7,987 bases of DNA, from assembly GCA_029879665.1 (NCBI GenBank), contig JAOUPW010000066.1, positions 1 through 7,987 on the forward strand, read 5' to 3'. The position numbers and the translations under genes are program-made. How positions within the stretch are numbered: the first letter of the stretch is position 1; the number at the start of each line of letters is the position of its first letter. The notes under the pieces are model-generated. The model did no database searches and was not told where the DNA came from. It saw only the letters and a program-made list of their open reading frames with translations. The stretch is from Rhodospirillales bacterium. Lineage in GTDB: Bacteria; Pseudomonadota; Alphaproteobacteria; Rhodospirillales; JAOUPW01. Shown here one piece after another: positions 1 to 6,932 of the stretch.

Positions 1-731
1 TGGGAGTTGTCTTTTTAATTCCGTTTATGTTTTTTTTCATCAAGGGATGGGTCGGCCGCACCCTGGCGCCGAAGCTGATCGTCGCCTTCGTTCTGGGCGG
101 GCTTCAGGGGGTGCTCGGCTGGTACATGGTCAAGAGCGGGTTGGTGGATCGTCCCGACGTCAGTCAGTACAGATTGACCGCCCATCTCGGCGCGGCATTG
201 GTCATTTACGGTTATATGTTCTGGATCGCCCTGAGCCTGTTGCACCCGCGGGCCGAAGGCGGCGCGCCGTTCCTCAGGCGATTCGCCTTCGGACTGACGG
301 CATTCCTGTTCCTGACCATCCTCTCGGGCGGATTTGTCGCCGGGCTCGACGCCGGTTTCGGCTACAACACCTTTCCCCTGATGGACGGCGATTTTATTCC
401 GCCTGACCTGTTCTCCATGGACCCGGTGTGGATCAACCTGTTTGAGAACAGGATAACGGTTCAATTCGACCATCGCCTCCTGGCGGAATCTTTCGTTATG
501 GCGGTGCTTGTGTTCTGGTTCATCTCCCGCCGGCGAAACCTCACCCGCCGCCAGCAACTGGCCGCAAGCTGGCTGGTCGTCGCCATGACTCTACAGGTGG
601 CTCTCGGCATCTCGACCCTGTTGCTGGTGATTCCGGTTCGCTTGGCCGCTACCCATCAGGCGGGCGCGGTGGTGCTGTTCACGGTTGCCTTGTGGCAGAA
701 CCATGAATTCAGGTTGTCCCCTGAGATTTGA
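1..731 (+). CDS. ctaA: Haem A synthase, COX15/CtaA family, 5'-truncated by window edge
   Basis: Membrane enzyme that oxidises the C8 methyl of haem O to a formyl group, making haem A for aa3-type cytochrome c oxidases. The frame is open to the left edge (first complete codon at 3), so the ATG at 27 is internal and roughly the first 110-120 residues are missing, judged from the usual ~350-residue alphaproteobacterial protein. Counting from that ATG, three conserved haem-ligand histidines are visible: H53 in YRLTAHLGAAL, H149 in VQFDHRLLAE and H210 in LAATHQAGA; the fourth should lie upstream of the window. The segment LDAGFGYNTFPLMDG (107-121) is a family hallmark. Several hydrophobic membrane spans are evident (about 17-34, 51-71, 88-106, 155-166, 181-203 and 208-222). 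The next gene is convergent, so the gene ends its transcription unit here. Identification is firm. Confidence 0.95.
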   Translation, partial: GVVFLIPFMFFFIKGWVGRTLAPKLIVAFVLGGLQGVLGWYMVKSGLVDRPDVSQYRLTAHLGAALVIYGYMFWIALSLLHPRAEGGAPFLRRFAFGLTAFLFLTILSGGFVAGLDAGFGYNTFPLMDGDFIPPDLFSMDPVWINLFENRITVQFDHRLLAESFVMAVLVFWFISRRRNLTRRQQLAASWLVVAMTLQVALGISTLLLVIPVRLAATHQAGAVVLFTVALWQNHEFRLSPEI

Positions 732-746
732 CGAATTGTTATAAAC

Positions 747-777
747 AAAAAACGGGGCGCCTCGAAAGGCGCCCCGT
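747..777 (-). terminator. Rho-independent terminator of the chemoreceptor gene, perhaps bidirectional
   Basis: A perfect 11-bp stem (752-762 paired with 767-777, core GGGGCGCC) closes a four-base CGAA loop. Read on the minus strand it is followed at once by six T residues (the A-run at 747-752), the classic intrinsic terminator layout, and it lies 28 bases beyond the minus-strand chemoreceptor stop. On the plus strand the trailing sequence is only mildly T-rich (GTTGAGGG), so it would end haem A synthase transcription less efficiently, although it sits only 20 bases after that stop codon. Confidence 0.9.
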
Positions 778-805
778 GTTGAGGGAGCTTTGAAAGGGGC
801 TGTTT

Positions 806-2860
806 CTAAGCAGCCTTGATCCCGTTGAGGAATTCTTCCACCTGTGTGCGCAGGGTGTCGGACTGCATGGTCAGGCTGCCGACGGCTTCCAATACGCTAT
901 TGGCGGCTTTGCCGGTATCGTCGGCGGCCTGATTGACGCCGCTGATATTAGAGGTGACGTCCTGAGTGCCGGCAGACGCCTGTTCCACGTTGCGGGCGAT
1001 TTCCTGAGTCGCCGCGCCCTGTTCTTCGACCGCGGAAGCAATGGTGGCGGCGATTTCGTTGATCTCGGCGATGGTCTTGGAAATACCCTGGATCGCACCG
1101 ACCGCTTCTTGCGTCGCTGTCTGGATCCCGCCGATCTGGCTGCCGATTTCCTCGGTCGCCTTGGCCGTCTGGTTGGCCAGGTTTTTCACTTCCGACGCCA
1201 CCACCGCGAAGCCCTTGCCGGCGTCGCCGGCGCGGGCTGCTTCGATGGTCGCGTTCAACGCCAGCAGGTTGGTCTGATCGGCGATGTCGGTGATCATCGC
1301 CACCACCTCACCGATCTTGTTGGCGGCTTCGGCCAAGCCCTGGATCTTGATGTTGGTTTCTTCCGCATCGGTGACCGCCTTGCCGGCGATTTCAGAGGAC
1401 TGGGAAACCTGACGGGCGATTTCGGTGATGGAACTGGAAAGTTCCTCCGCCGCAGAGGCCACGGTTTGGACATTGGTCGAGGCTTCTTCCGCCGCCGCCG
1501 CCACCGTCGTCGCCTGGGTACTGGTTTCTTCCGCCGTTGCGGCCATGCCTTCGGCGGTCGATTTCATGCCGTCCGATGCCGAGGCGACGGCGCCGAGAAC
1601 ACTGGTAACGTTTTTTTCGAACTCCTTGGTCAAATGATCCAGCGCAATGACCCGTTTTTCCTTGATTTCGTTATCCCGGCGTTGTTCTTCCGCCAACTGA
1701 TCGGCCTTGATCATGTTTTCTTTAAAGACCTCGACCGCCTGGGCCATGGACCCGATTTCGTCACCGCGGTCGGCGCCCTTGATCTCGATGGACTTGTCTC
1801 CTTGCGCGAGGATGTTCATGGCCTGGGTGATGCCGGCGATGGGGCCGGTGATTCCCTTGACGATGCTGACCACCATGATCAGGGTGACGATCAGCAGCAC
1901 GGCCGTCGCTGCCGCCGCGGTGTAAAACGCCGTTTCCGCGGCACCGCCATGCACTTCAGTCAGCCCTCCCAGGTGCTTCGCGATATTGTCTTCCACTTCC
2001 TTGAGCAGGTTGATCTTCTTGGTGATGGTACCGAACCAGTAGGGGCCTTCGATGCCCTGGATGTCCTTGGTTTCAATGCTTTCAATGGCGATCTTGCGCA
2101 TGCGCTCGACCTCGTCGACCGCCTCGCCCTGCACCTTTTTGGCATAGAAATCCCGCTGTTCCTGGCTGGCATAGATGTTGAAGAAGCCGAGGTAGGTTTT
2201 TTGCTGGGCGATCAGGGAGATGAAGTTCTGATAGACCCCCGGCTCGAACTTGCCGGCGCCGAAGCCGGCGCCGCCCATAGCCCGTTCGATGCCGGCCCGT
2301 TCCTTGCCTTCCAGGAAGCTGATGTAGGCGGCGATGTCGTTGTTGACCTGGGCGTCGTTGCTGAGCGTCGGCATGACCTCGATGATGGCGAGAAGCTTGG
2401 CGATGGTCGGCGTGTAATACCCGGCCATCTGGGGCACGGTAAGGGTCAGTCCGCTGACCCCCTGGCGCTTGGCGTCCAGTTCGGAAAGGGCGGTCAGCGC
2501 GGCTTCGATCTTGCCAACGAATTCCTCGCCGTAAGCTTTGGTGTCAATGCGTTTCAGATCATTGTCCATGACCGTTTTAGTCTCGTCGGTCAATTTCTTT
2601 TGTTCCGGCAGTTCCTTGGCGAATTTCTCTCCTTTACTGCCGATATAAACGGCGGACATGCCGCGTTCCTTTTGCAGTTCGTGCACCACCGCGCTGATCT
2701 TCGGCGCGAAGGCGGTCAGAACCTGCAAGGATTCCATCTCGACGGAGACGCCTCGTTTCTCGATAACGACAAAGCTGGAAAAGACCAGCAGGCCGACGAT
2801 GGGCAAAACCAGCGACAATGAAATGCGGGTTCCGATTTTTGCGTTTTGCATGAATGACAT
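806..2860 (-). CDS. Methyl-accepting chemotaxis protein with NIT sensor domain
   Basis: A 684-residue inner-membrane chemoreceptor that would relay ligand binding to the CheA/CheW array. Order of parts: short cytoplasmic N-terminus; membrane span 1 (about 15-33); periplasmic domain (about 35-310) with two NIT-like helical segments, ELQKERGMSA (61-70) and FLEGKERAGIERA (182-194), typical of the nitrate/nitrite-sensing PF08376 family; span 2 (about 312-334); HAMP (about 334-385, with GDEIGSMAQAVEVFKENM); and the MCP signalling coiled coil (about 430-680). The hairpin tip, DQTNLLALNATIEAARAG (528-545), is nearly invariant in MCPs. Glu pairs in AEETS (443-447) and VEEQG (611-615) are candidate methylation sites. 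The C-terminus (FLNGIKAA) has no CheR-binding pentapeptide. GAGAGG lies 10 bases before the ATG, a slightly long spacing. No che genes are adjacent, so it is an orphan receptor; the true ligand is not readable. Confidence 0.95.
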   Translation of the reverse strand: MSFMQNAKIGTRISLSLVLPIVGLLVFSSFVVIEKRGVSVEMESLQVLTAFAPKISAVVHELQKERGMSAVYIGSKGEKFAKELPEQKKLTDETKTVMDNDLKRIDTKAYGEEFVGKIEAALTALSELDAKRQGVSGLTLTVPQMAGYYTPTIAKLLAIIEVMPTLSNDAQVNNDIAAYISFLEGKERAGIERAMGGAGFGAGKFEPGVYQNFISLIAQQKTYLGFFNIYASQEQRDFYAKKVQGEAVDEVERMRKIAIESIETKDIQGIEGPYWFGTITKKINLLKEVEDNIAKHLGGLTEVHGGAAETAFYTAAAATAVLLIVTLIMVVSIVKGITGPIAGITQAMNILAQGDKSIEIKGADRGDEIGSMAQAVEVFKENMIKADQLAEEQRRDNEIKEKRVIALDHLTKEFEKNVTSVLGAVASASDGMKSTAEGMAATAEETSTQATTVAAAAEEASTNVQTVASAAEELSSSITEIARQVSQSSEIAGKAVTDAEETNIKIQGLAEAANKIGEVVAMITDIADQTNLLALNATIEAARAGDAGKGFAVVASEVKNLANQTAKATEEIGSQIGGIQTATQEAVGAIQGISKTIAEINEIAATIASAVEEQGAATQEIARNVEQASAGTQDVTSNISGVNQAADDTGKAANSVLEAVGSLTMQSDTLRTQVEEFLNGIKAA

Positions 2861-3185
2861 TTTCCACTAACCTCTCTAGATAGTTGGCGGCAGAAACTGC
2901 CCCCTGAACCGAACGTAAAAAAGAAATCCTCAATCCGGAGTCTAGGATCACTCCTATTCCATCAATTAGACTTTTGCTTATTTCTTAGAACCATTTGAAG
3001 GTTTAACCTCTTAAAATACCCCTAATCAAACCGTGGATAATTTTTATTAACTATAATTTGCATTAACAAGCACATCCAAACCCAAGTTATTTTGGTTGTT
3101 AAACTCCCGAGGAAACAGGGTTTATATAGATTTGGGGAGCGTTTTGGATTTCTACAATGAAAAAAATCTGCAAGGAGAATGAAAG
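2861..3185. promoter_or_regulatory. A+T-rich divergent promoter region with overlapping -10 candidates
   Basis: This 325-base gap separates the divergent chemoreceptor and DHH genes and holds no convincing ORF. The stretch 2941-3130 is strikingly A+T-rich. TATAAT at 3052-3057 reads as a perfect plus-strand -10, and the overlapping bases 3050-3055 read TATAGT on the minus strand, with TTGGAT (plus-strand ATCCAA, 3074-3079) 18 bases upstream as a weak -35. On the plus strand no good -35 accompanies TATAAT; TTAAAC (3099-3104), 18 bases, then TATATA (3123-3128) is an alternative. AAGGAGA at 3172-3178 is a strong ribosome-binding site seven bases before the DHH ATG. These promoter calls are by eye and weak individually. 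Confidence 0.35.
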
Positions 3186-4133
3186 ATGACGGACAGTGGC
3201 TACCGGCTGGTAACGCGCAGTGATTTCGACGGTCTGGTTTCAGCCATGCTGCTCAAGGAACTTGGCCTGATTAGCGACATCAAGTTTGTCCATCCCAAGG
3301 ACATGCAGGACGGCATCATCCTGATCGCGGAAAACGACATCACCACCAATCTGCCCTATACGAAGAATGCTCATCTCGCTTTCGATCATCACCTGAGCGA
3401 AACTCTGAGGCTGGAAAGCATTCCTGAAAATTACATCATCGATGCCGATGCCCCGTCGACGGCCCGGGTTATCTATAATCATTACGGCGGCGCGTCCCGG
3501 TTCAGCGCGGTGTCGTCGGAGATTATGGCGGCGGTGGACAAAAGCGACACCGCCGATTTTACCCTGGACGACATCCTCAACCCCGGCGGTTGGGTCCTGA
3601 TCAGTTTCCTCATGGACGCGCGAACCGGATTGGGCCGGTTCCGGGAATTCAGGGTATCCAACTACCAATTCATGATGGGACTGATCGATTGCTGCCGTGA
3701 CCATACGGCGGAAGAAATCCTGGCCTTGCCCGATTCCGCCGAACGGGTGTCTATCTATCAAGCCCATCAGGAGCCGTTTGTTGAGCAGTTGAAGCGCTGT
3801 ACCACCATCCGGGGCGGTCTCGGTATCCTTGATCTTCGCTCAGAAGAGACCATATATGCGGGAAACAGGTTCATGATTTACGCCCTGTTTCCGGAAATTA
3901 CCGTGTCCCTACACGTAATCTGGGGCTTGAACCGCCTGAATACGGTGGTTGCGGCGGGAAAATCCATCCTCAACCGGGCTTCGTCCATTAACCTGGGCGA
4001 AATAATGTTGGGCTACGGTGGCGGCGGGCATCGAAATGCTGGGACCTGTCAGATTGAGAATGATGATGCCGAGCGGGTGCTTGGCGAGTTGATCCCGCGC
4101 TTGTCTGGAGGAGAGCTTTCCGGTTCAGGGTAG
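3186..4133 (+). CDS. DHH-family phosphoesterase (exopolyphosphatase-like)
   Basis: A 315-residue cytoplasmic protein of the DHH/DHHA1 superfamily, metal-dependent hydrolases that act on phosphodiester or phosphoanhydride bonds (RecJ, NrnA, PPX1 types). Visible motifs: motif I as RSDFDG (11-16; D13 and D15), motif II around D51 (AENDIT), the signature FDHH (66-69), motif IV acidic residues in VDKSDTADF (117-125), and a DHHA1-like C-terminal glycine loop GYGGGGHRNAG (276-286). The His that often opens motif I (HxDxD) is Arg here, as in the 'TRxDFDGLV' subgroup usually annotated as exopolyphosphatase-related. No membrane span or signal peptide is seen. AAGGAGA seven bases upstream supports the ATG. 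It lies immediately upstream of the S41 protease on the same strand with almost no gap, so the two are probably co-transcribed. The substrate (polyphosphate, pAp, nanoRNA or cyclic dinucleotide product) cannot be told from sequence. Confidence 0.85.
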   Translation: MTDSGYRLVTRSDFDGLVSAMLLKELGLISDIKFVHPKDMQDGIILIAENDITTNLPYTKNAHLAFDHHLSETLRLESIPENYIIDADAPSTARVIYNHYGGASRFSAVSSEIMAAVDKSDTADFTLDDILNPGGWVLISFLMDARTGLGRFREFRVSNYQFMMGLIDCCRDHTAEEILALPDSAERVSIYQAHQEPFVEQLKRCTTIRGGLGILDLRSEETIYAGNRFMIYALFPEITVSLHVIWGLNRLNTVVAAGKSILNRASSINLGEIMLGYGGGGHRNAGTCQIENDDAERVLGELIPRLSGGELSGSG

Positions 4134-4141
4134 GTGAGGGT

Positions 4142-4145
4142 GAGG
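4142..4145 (+). promoter_or_regulatory. Ribosome-binding site deciding the S41 protease start
   Basis: GAGG (within GTGAGG, 4140-4145) lies six bases before the ATG at 4152. The earlier GTG at 4134, directly abutting the DHH stop codon, has its nearest purine-rich tract (GGAGGAGAG, 4107-4115) 18 bases away, which is too far. The later ATG at 4170 has only a weak GGA two bases upstream. This favours 4152, with translation probably coupled to DHH termination. Confidence 0.5.
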
Positions 4146-4151
4146 CATAGG

Positions 4152-5657
4152 ATGGTATTTAGACGGATCATGCGAAAAACCCTGATCATCACGCTAGGCA
4201 TAGCCGCTGGCGTCAGTCTGCTTTCCAGCCTCAGTGGCTGCCAGAACGAAGGCGCGTCGCCCCTGCGCATTGCCGCCGATATCATCCATGGCGACGAATA
4301 TGCGCTGTCCCAGGACAGTATGGCCGAATTGAAACGTTTCAACGCCGTTTACCATAAATACGCCATTCCCGTCAGCGACAGTCGTCAACTCAAGCATTTT
4401 TCCGATTCGTTCAAGCGCGTTCGTATCCGCTACGTGCGTCCCGTTTCCGACCGCGACCTGATTGATGCCGCCATCAAGGGGGTGACGGAACTCAACCCCA
4501 AGCTCAAATCGGTGCCGCCGGCGGAATTGGTGGAATCTGCACTGGATGCCATGCTGACGTCATTGGATGCCCATTCCAGCTATCTCAATCCCCAGGAACT
4601 TCGAGAAACCAACGTCGTCACCAAGGGCGAATTCGGCGGGCTGGGCATCGAAGTCAGTATGGAAAACGGATTGGTCAAGGTGATCTCGCCCATTGCCGAT
4701 ACGCCGGCCGACCGCGCCGGGATTAAACCCGGCGACCTGATCACCCACACCGATGGCGCCCCGGTACAAGGCAAAACCCTGAAGCAGGCGGTCCGTATCA
4801 TGCGCGGCCAACCGGGACAGGCCATTGTCCTCACCATTAAGCGCGGCGAAATGAAGCCTTTTGACGTCAAGGTCGTCCGCGCCGTGATCAAGGTCCGCTC
4901 CGTACGTTGGCGCACGGAAGGAGATTTCGGCTACGTGCAGATAGCCAGCTTTACGGAGAAAGTCGAAACCGGAATCGAAACCGCCATGGCCGATATCCAT
5001 AAGAAGCTCGGAGTCCGGTTGAAGGGTATCGTCCTTGATCTGCGTAACAATCCGGGCGGCCTGCTCGATCAGGCGCTGGCGTTAAGCGATGCTTTTCTTG
5101 AAGGTGGGCGCATCGTTTCCGTGCGTGGACGGAATGCCGAAAATGAGCGTGTGTTCGACGCCTACGAAGGCGATCTCGCGGGCGGCCTACCCATTGTGGT
5201 GCTGATCAACGGAGGGTCTGCGTCGGCGTCTGAAATCGTCGCCAGCGCCCTCAAGGATCACAAGCGTGCTATCGTTTTGGGGGCCCGCTCCTACGGCAAG
5301 GGGTCTGTGCAGACGATCTCGCCGTTGCCCATCGAAGGCGCGCTACGCCTGACGACGCAATTATATTATGTCCCTTCGGGGCGTTCAATTCAGGCCCACG
5401 GGGTGACCCCCGATATCCGCTTGGTTTCGGCGAACCAAAAACCAGAACCTTTCCCGCGTGAAGCCGACGCTCCCGGTGCCCTGCCAGCGGTGAACGGCGA
5501 AGACGTAGGCCCCCGTGCATCGGTCACGGAAGAAAACTGCCCAGCGATCGGCGAGGGCGACAAGGCCGACCGTCAACTAGGCTGCGCCTTGATGCTGCTT
5601 AAGTCCGGCTCGACGGAAAAATTCCTAGCCAGTGTCGGCTCGCGCCTGAACATGTAA
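4152..5657 (+). CDS. ctpA: C-terminal processing protease, S41 family, predicted lipoprotein
   Basis: A 501-residue serine protease of the CtpA/Prc type, which trims periplasmic or envelope proteins from their C-termini. Numbering from the ATG at 4152: a basic n-region (FRRIMRK), hydrophobic core and lipobox LSGC with Cys30 as the lipidation site; an N-terminal helical domain (about 85-150, DAHSSYLNP); a PDZ domain (about 160-243, GGLGIEV and AGIKPGDLI); and the S41 core (about 250-420) with LDLRNNPGG, GSASASE carrying the predicted nucleophile Ser358, and YGKGSVQ carrying the general base Lys383, 25 residues apart as in E. coli Prc. PSGRSIQAHGVTPDI (408-422) is also typical. The C-terminal tail has two cysteines (463 and 478) that could form a disulphide. 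GTG 4134 and ATG 4170 are alternative starts; all three keep the lipobox. It follows the DHH gene in a likely operon. Family is certain; substrate is unknown. Confidence 0.93.
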   Translation: MVFRRIMRKTLIITLGIAAGVSLLSSLSGCQNEGASPLRIAADIIHGDEYALSQDSMAELKRFNAVYHKYAIPVSDSRQLKHFSDSFKRVRIRYVRPVSDRDLIDAAIKGVTELNPKLKSVPPAELVESALDAMLTSLDAHSSYLNPQELRETNVVTKGEFGGLGIEVSMENGLVKVISPIADTPADRAGIKPGDLITHTDGAPVQGKTLKQAVRIMRGQPGQAIVLTIKRGEMKPFDVKVVRAVIKVRSVRWRTEGDFGYVQIASFTEKVETGIETAMADIHKKLGVRLKGIVLDLRNNPGGLLDQALALSDAFLEGGRIVSVRGRNAENERVFDAYEGDLAGGLPIVVLINGGSASASEIVASALKDHKRAIVLGARSYGKGSVQTISPLPIEGALRLTTQLYYVPSGRSIQAHGVTPDIRLVSANQKPEPFPREADAPGALPAVNGEDVGPRASVTEENCPAIGEGDKADRQLGCALMLLKSGSTEKFLASVGSRLNM

Positions 5658-5668
5658 TTAGGATTTTG

Positions 5669-5738
5669 AACCACAGAGATTGTGAGGCGCAGGGAAGGGG
5701 TATTCTTATTCTGCTCTTCGTCTCTGTGCTCTGTGGTT
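5669..5738. repeat. Intergenic inverted repeat between convergent genes, 'ACCACAGAGA' type
   Basis: AACCACAGAG (5669-5678) is the exact reverse complement of CTCTGTGGTT (5729-5738). A second copy of the right-hand element, TCTCTGTG at 5721-5728, can pair instead with CACAGAGA (5672-5679), so the left arm has two alternative partners. The element fills the 92-base gap between the S41 stop and the BKACE stop, starting 11 bases after one and ending 11 bases before the other. T-rich sequence on the right (GGTTTTCC) and the A's of TTTTGAACC on the left could support termination in both directions, but the loop is about 50 bases, long for a simple terminator. The wording resembles dispersed CACAGAGA-type repeats I recall from many bacterial genomes; that link is memory-based. 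Confidence 0.6.
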
Positions 5739-5749
5739 TTCCTTATTAC

Positions 5750-6688
5750 TTAGAAATTCACCTGATCGCCGCCCTTGAGATCGAGCATTTCGCGGGCTTC
5801 GTCGGCGGTTGCGGGTTGTAGGCCTAACTCGCCCAAAATACGCACTGCCTTGGCGACCAGTTCAGCGTTGTTTTTGGCGAGGACGCCCTTTTCCAGCCAC
5901 AGGTTATCTTCCAGTCCGACCCGGATATTACCGCCGAGAATGGCGGCTTGTGTCGTCATGGGGAATTGGGCGCGGCCGGCGGCCAGTACCGACCAGACGT
6001 ATTGATTGCCGAACAGCCGGTCGGCAGTTTGTTTCATGAAGGCAAGATTCTCCGGATCAGCGCCAATGCCGCCGAGAATGCCGAAGATGGACTGGATGAA
6101 TAGCGGCGGCTTGACCAGCCCCCGGTTGAGGAAATGGGCGAGGTTATATAGGTGGCCGATATCGTAACACTCGAATTCAAACCGGGTTCCATGTTCACCC
6201 ATGGTCGCAAGTATGTTTTCTATATCCTTGAATGTGTTGCGGAAAATAAAATCATCAGTGGACAGGATATAATCCTGCTCCCATTCGTATTTCCATTCAC
6301 GCTCCTTGGCCGCCATGGGATAAATGCCGAAATTCATGGATCCCATGTTGAGCGAACACATTTCCGGCTGGGCGGAAGTCGCCGCCTGGAGGCGTTGTTC
6401 AACGGTCATGTTGAGGCCGCCGCCGGTGGTGATGTTGAGTACGGCATTGCAGCCCTGCTTGATGCGGGGCAGGAAATTCATAAACACGTCGGGGGCGCCG
6501 GTAGGTTTGCCGTCGTCCGGTTCGCGGGCATGCAGGTGCAGGATGGCTGCGCCCGCCTCGGCTGCGCCCACCGCCTGTTGGGCGATTTCATCGGCGGTGA
6601 CGGGCAAATACTCGGACAGTGACGGGGTGTGGATAGATCCGGTCACGGCGCAGGAAATGATGACCTTATCGGAGCCGTTGGTGGCCAT
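5750..6688 (-). CDS. BKACE-family beta-keto acid cleavage enzyme (3-keto-5-aminohexanoate cleavage protein-like)
   Basis: A 312-residue cytoplasmic enzyme of the DUF849/Kce family (PF05853). Members condense a beta-keto acid with acetyl-CoA and cleave it to acetoacetate plus a new acyl-CoA, using a bound zinc ion. Visible signatures, numbered from the chosen start: CAVTGSIHTP (13-22), the zinc-binding HLHAR with His51 and His53, NITTGGG (85-91), SLNMGSMNFG (112-121), FEFECYDIGHL (170-180) and RVGLEDN (256-262), whose Glu260-Asp261 match the metal and active-site acidic pair of Kce. The frame is open 43 codons farther upstream to 6817, but a strong ribosome-binding site and the family's usual start at VIISCAVTG place initiation at 6688. 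Classical kce sits among kamA, kal and kdd genes; none is here, so the substrate may not be the lysine-fermentation intermediate. The family is functionally diverse, hence no gene symbol. Confidence 0.93.
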   Translation of the reverse strand: MATNGSDKVIISCAVTGSIHTPSLSEYLPVTADEIAQQAVGAAEAGAAILHLHAREPDDGKPTGAPDVFMNFLPRIKQGCNAVLNITTGGGLNMTVEQRLQAATSAQPEMCSLNMGSMNFGIYPMAAKEREWKYEWEQDYILSTDDFIFRNTFKDIENILATMGEHGTRFEFECYDIGHLYNLAHFLNRGLVKPPLFIQSIFGILGGIGADPENLAFMKQTADRLFGNQYVWSVLAAGRAQFPMTTQAAILGGNIRVGLEDNLWLEKGVLAKNNAELVAKAVRILGELGLQPATADEAREMLDLKGGDQVNF

Positions 6689-6693
6689 GGATG

Positions 6694-6700
6694 CCTCCCT
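6694..6700 (-). promoter_or_regulatory. Ribosome-binding site fixing the BKACE start
   Basis: On the minus strand AGGGAGG lies five bases before the ATG at 6688-6686. It is the best Shine-Dalgarno match near this gene and shows that the 43 extra in-frame codons up to 6817, whose translation (for example LAAAPSLPDTS) does not resemble the family, are not part of the protein. Confidence 0.8.
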
Positions 6701-6932
6701 TGTTGTATCGGTTGTCCCTGATTTAAAGGAAGTATCGGGTAAAGAAGGGGCGGCGGCAAGGGGCAGGTGACAGGGGGCGGCTAAAAATTCAGCCCCGATT
6801 GTCCGCACATAGGCCATGCCCGGACAGGCTTCATGGCAAGGCGTGAATTTATGACTTGTTCCATTAACCTATTTATGGGGTCGTGATTGAAGCGGCAATC
6901 GGCATTACGGATAAATGGGGATAAGGTAGGGT
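6701..6932. other. Non-coding leader region upstream of BKACE
   Basis: No convincing gene is seen. On the minus strand TTGCCG (6893-6898), followed after 15-17 bases by CATAAATA (6870-6877), is a weak sigma-70-like promoter candidate for BKACE, with a leader of nearly 180 bases. Within that leader are two short overlapping inverted repeats: TGTCCG (6800-6805) with CGGACA (6821-6826), and GCCATG (6813-6818) with CATGGC (6832-6837). They cannot form together, so alternative structures are possible, but six-base stems are weak evidence. Confidence 0.25.

Noticed and set aside
15..557. A 180-codon minus-strand frame opposite haem A synthase
   Set aside because: Antisense shadow of a firmly identified membrane protein gene; the translation is low-complexity and charged with no recognisable domain.
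1109..2821. A 570-codon plus-strand open frame opposite the chemoreceptor gene
   Set aside because: It lies antisense to an unmistakable MCP gene; its composition (runs of Gly, Asp, Phe, Arg) is the usual shadow of GC-rich third positions, and no domain or ribosome-binding site supports it.
3032..3040. DnaA-box-like TTATCCACG on the minus strand in an A+T-rich gap
   Set aside because: A single eight-of-nine match with no second box, no dnaA/hemE/parAB neighbours and no origin-like repeats; chance occurrence is likely.
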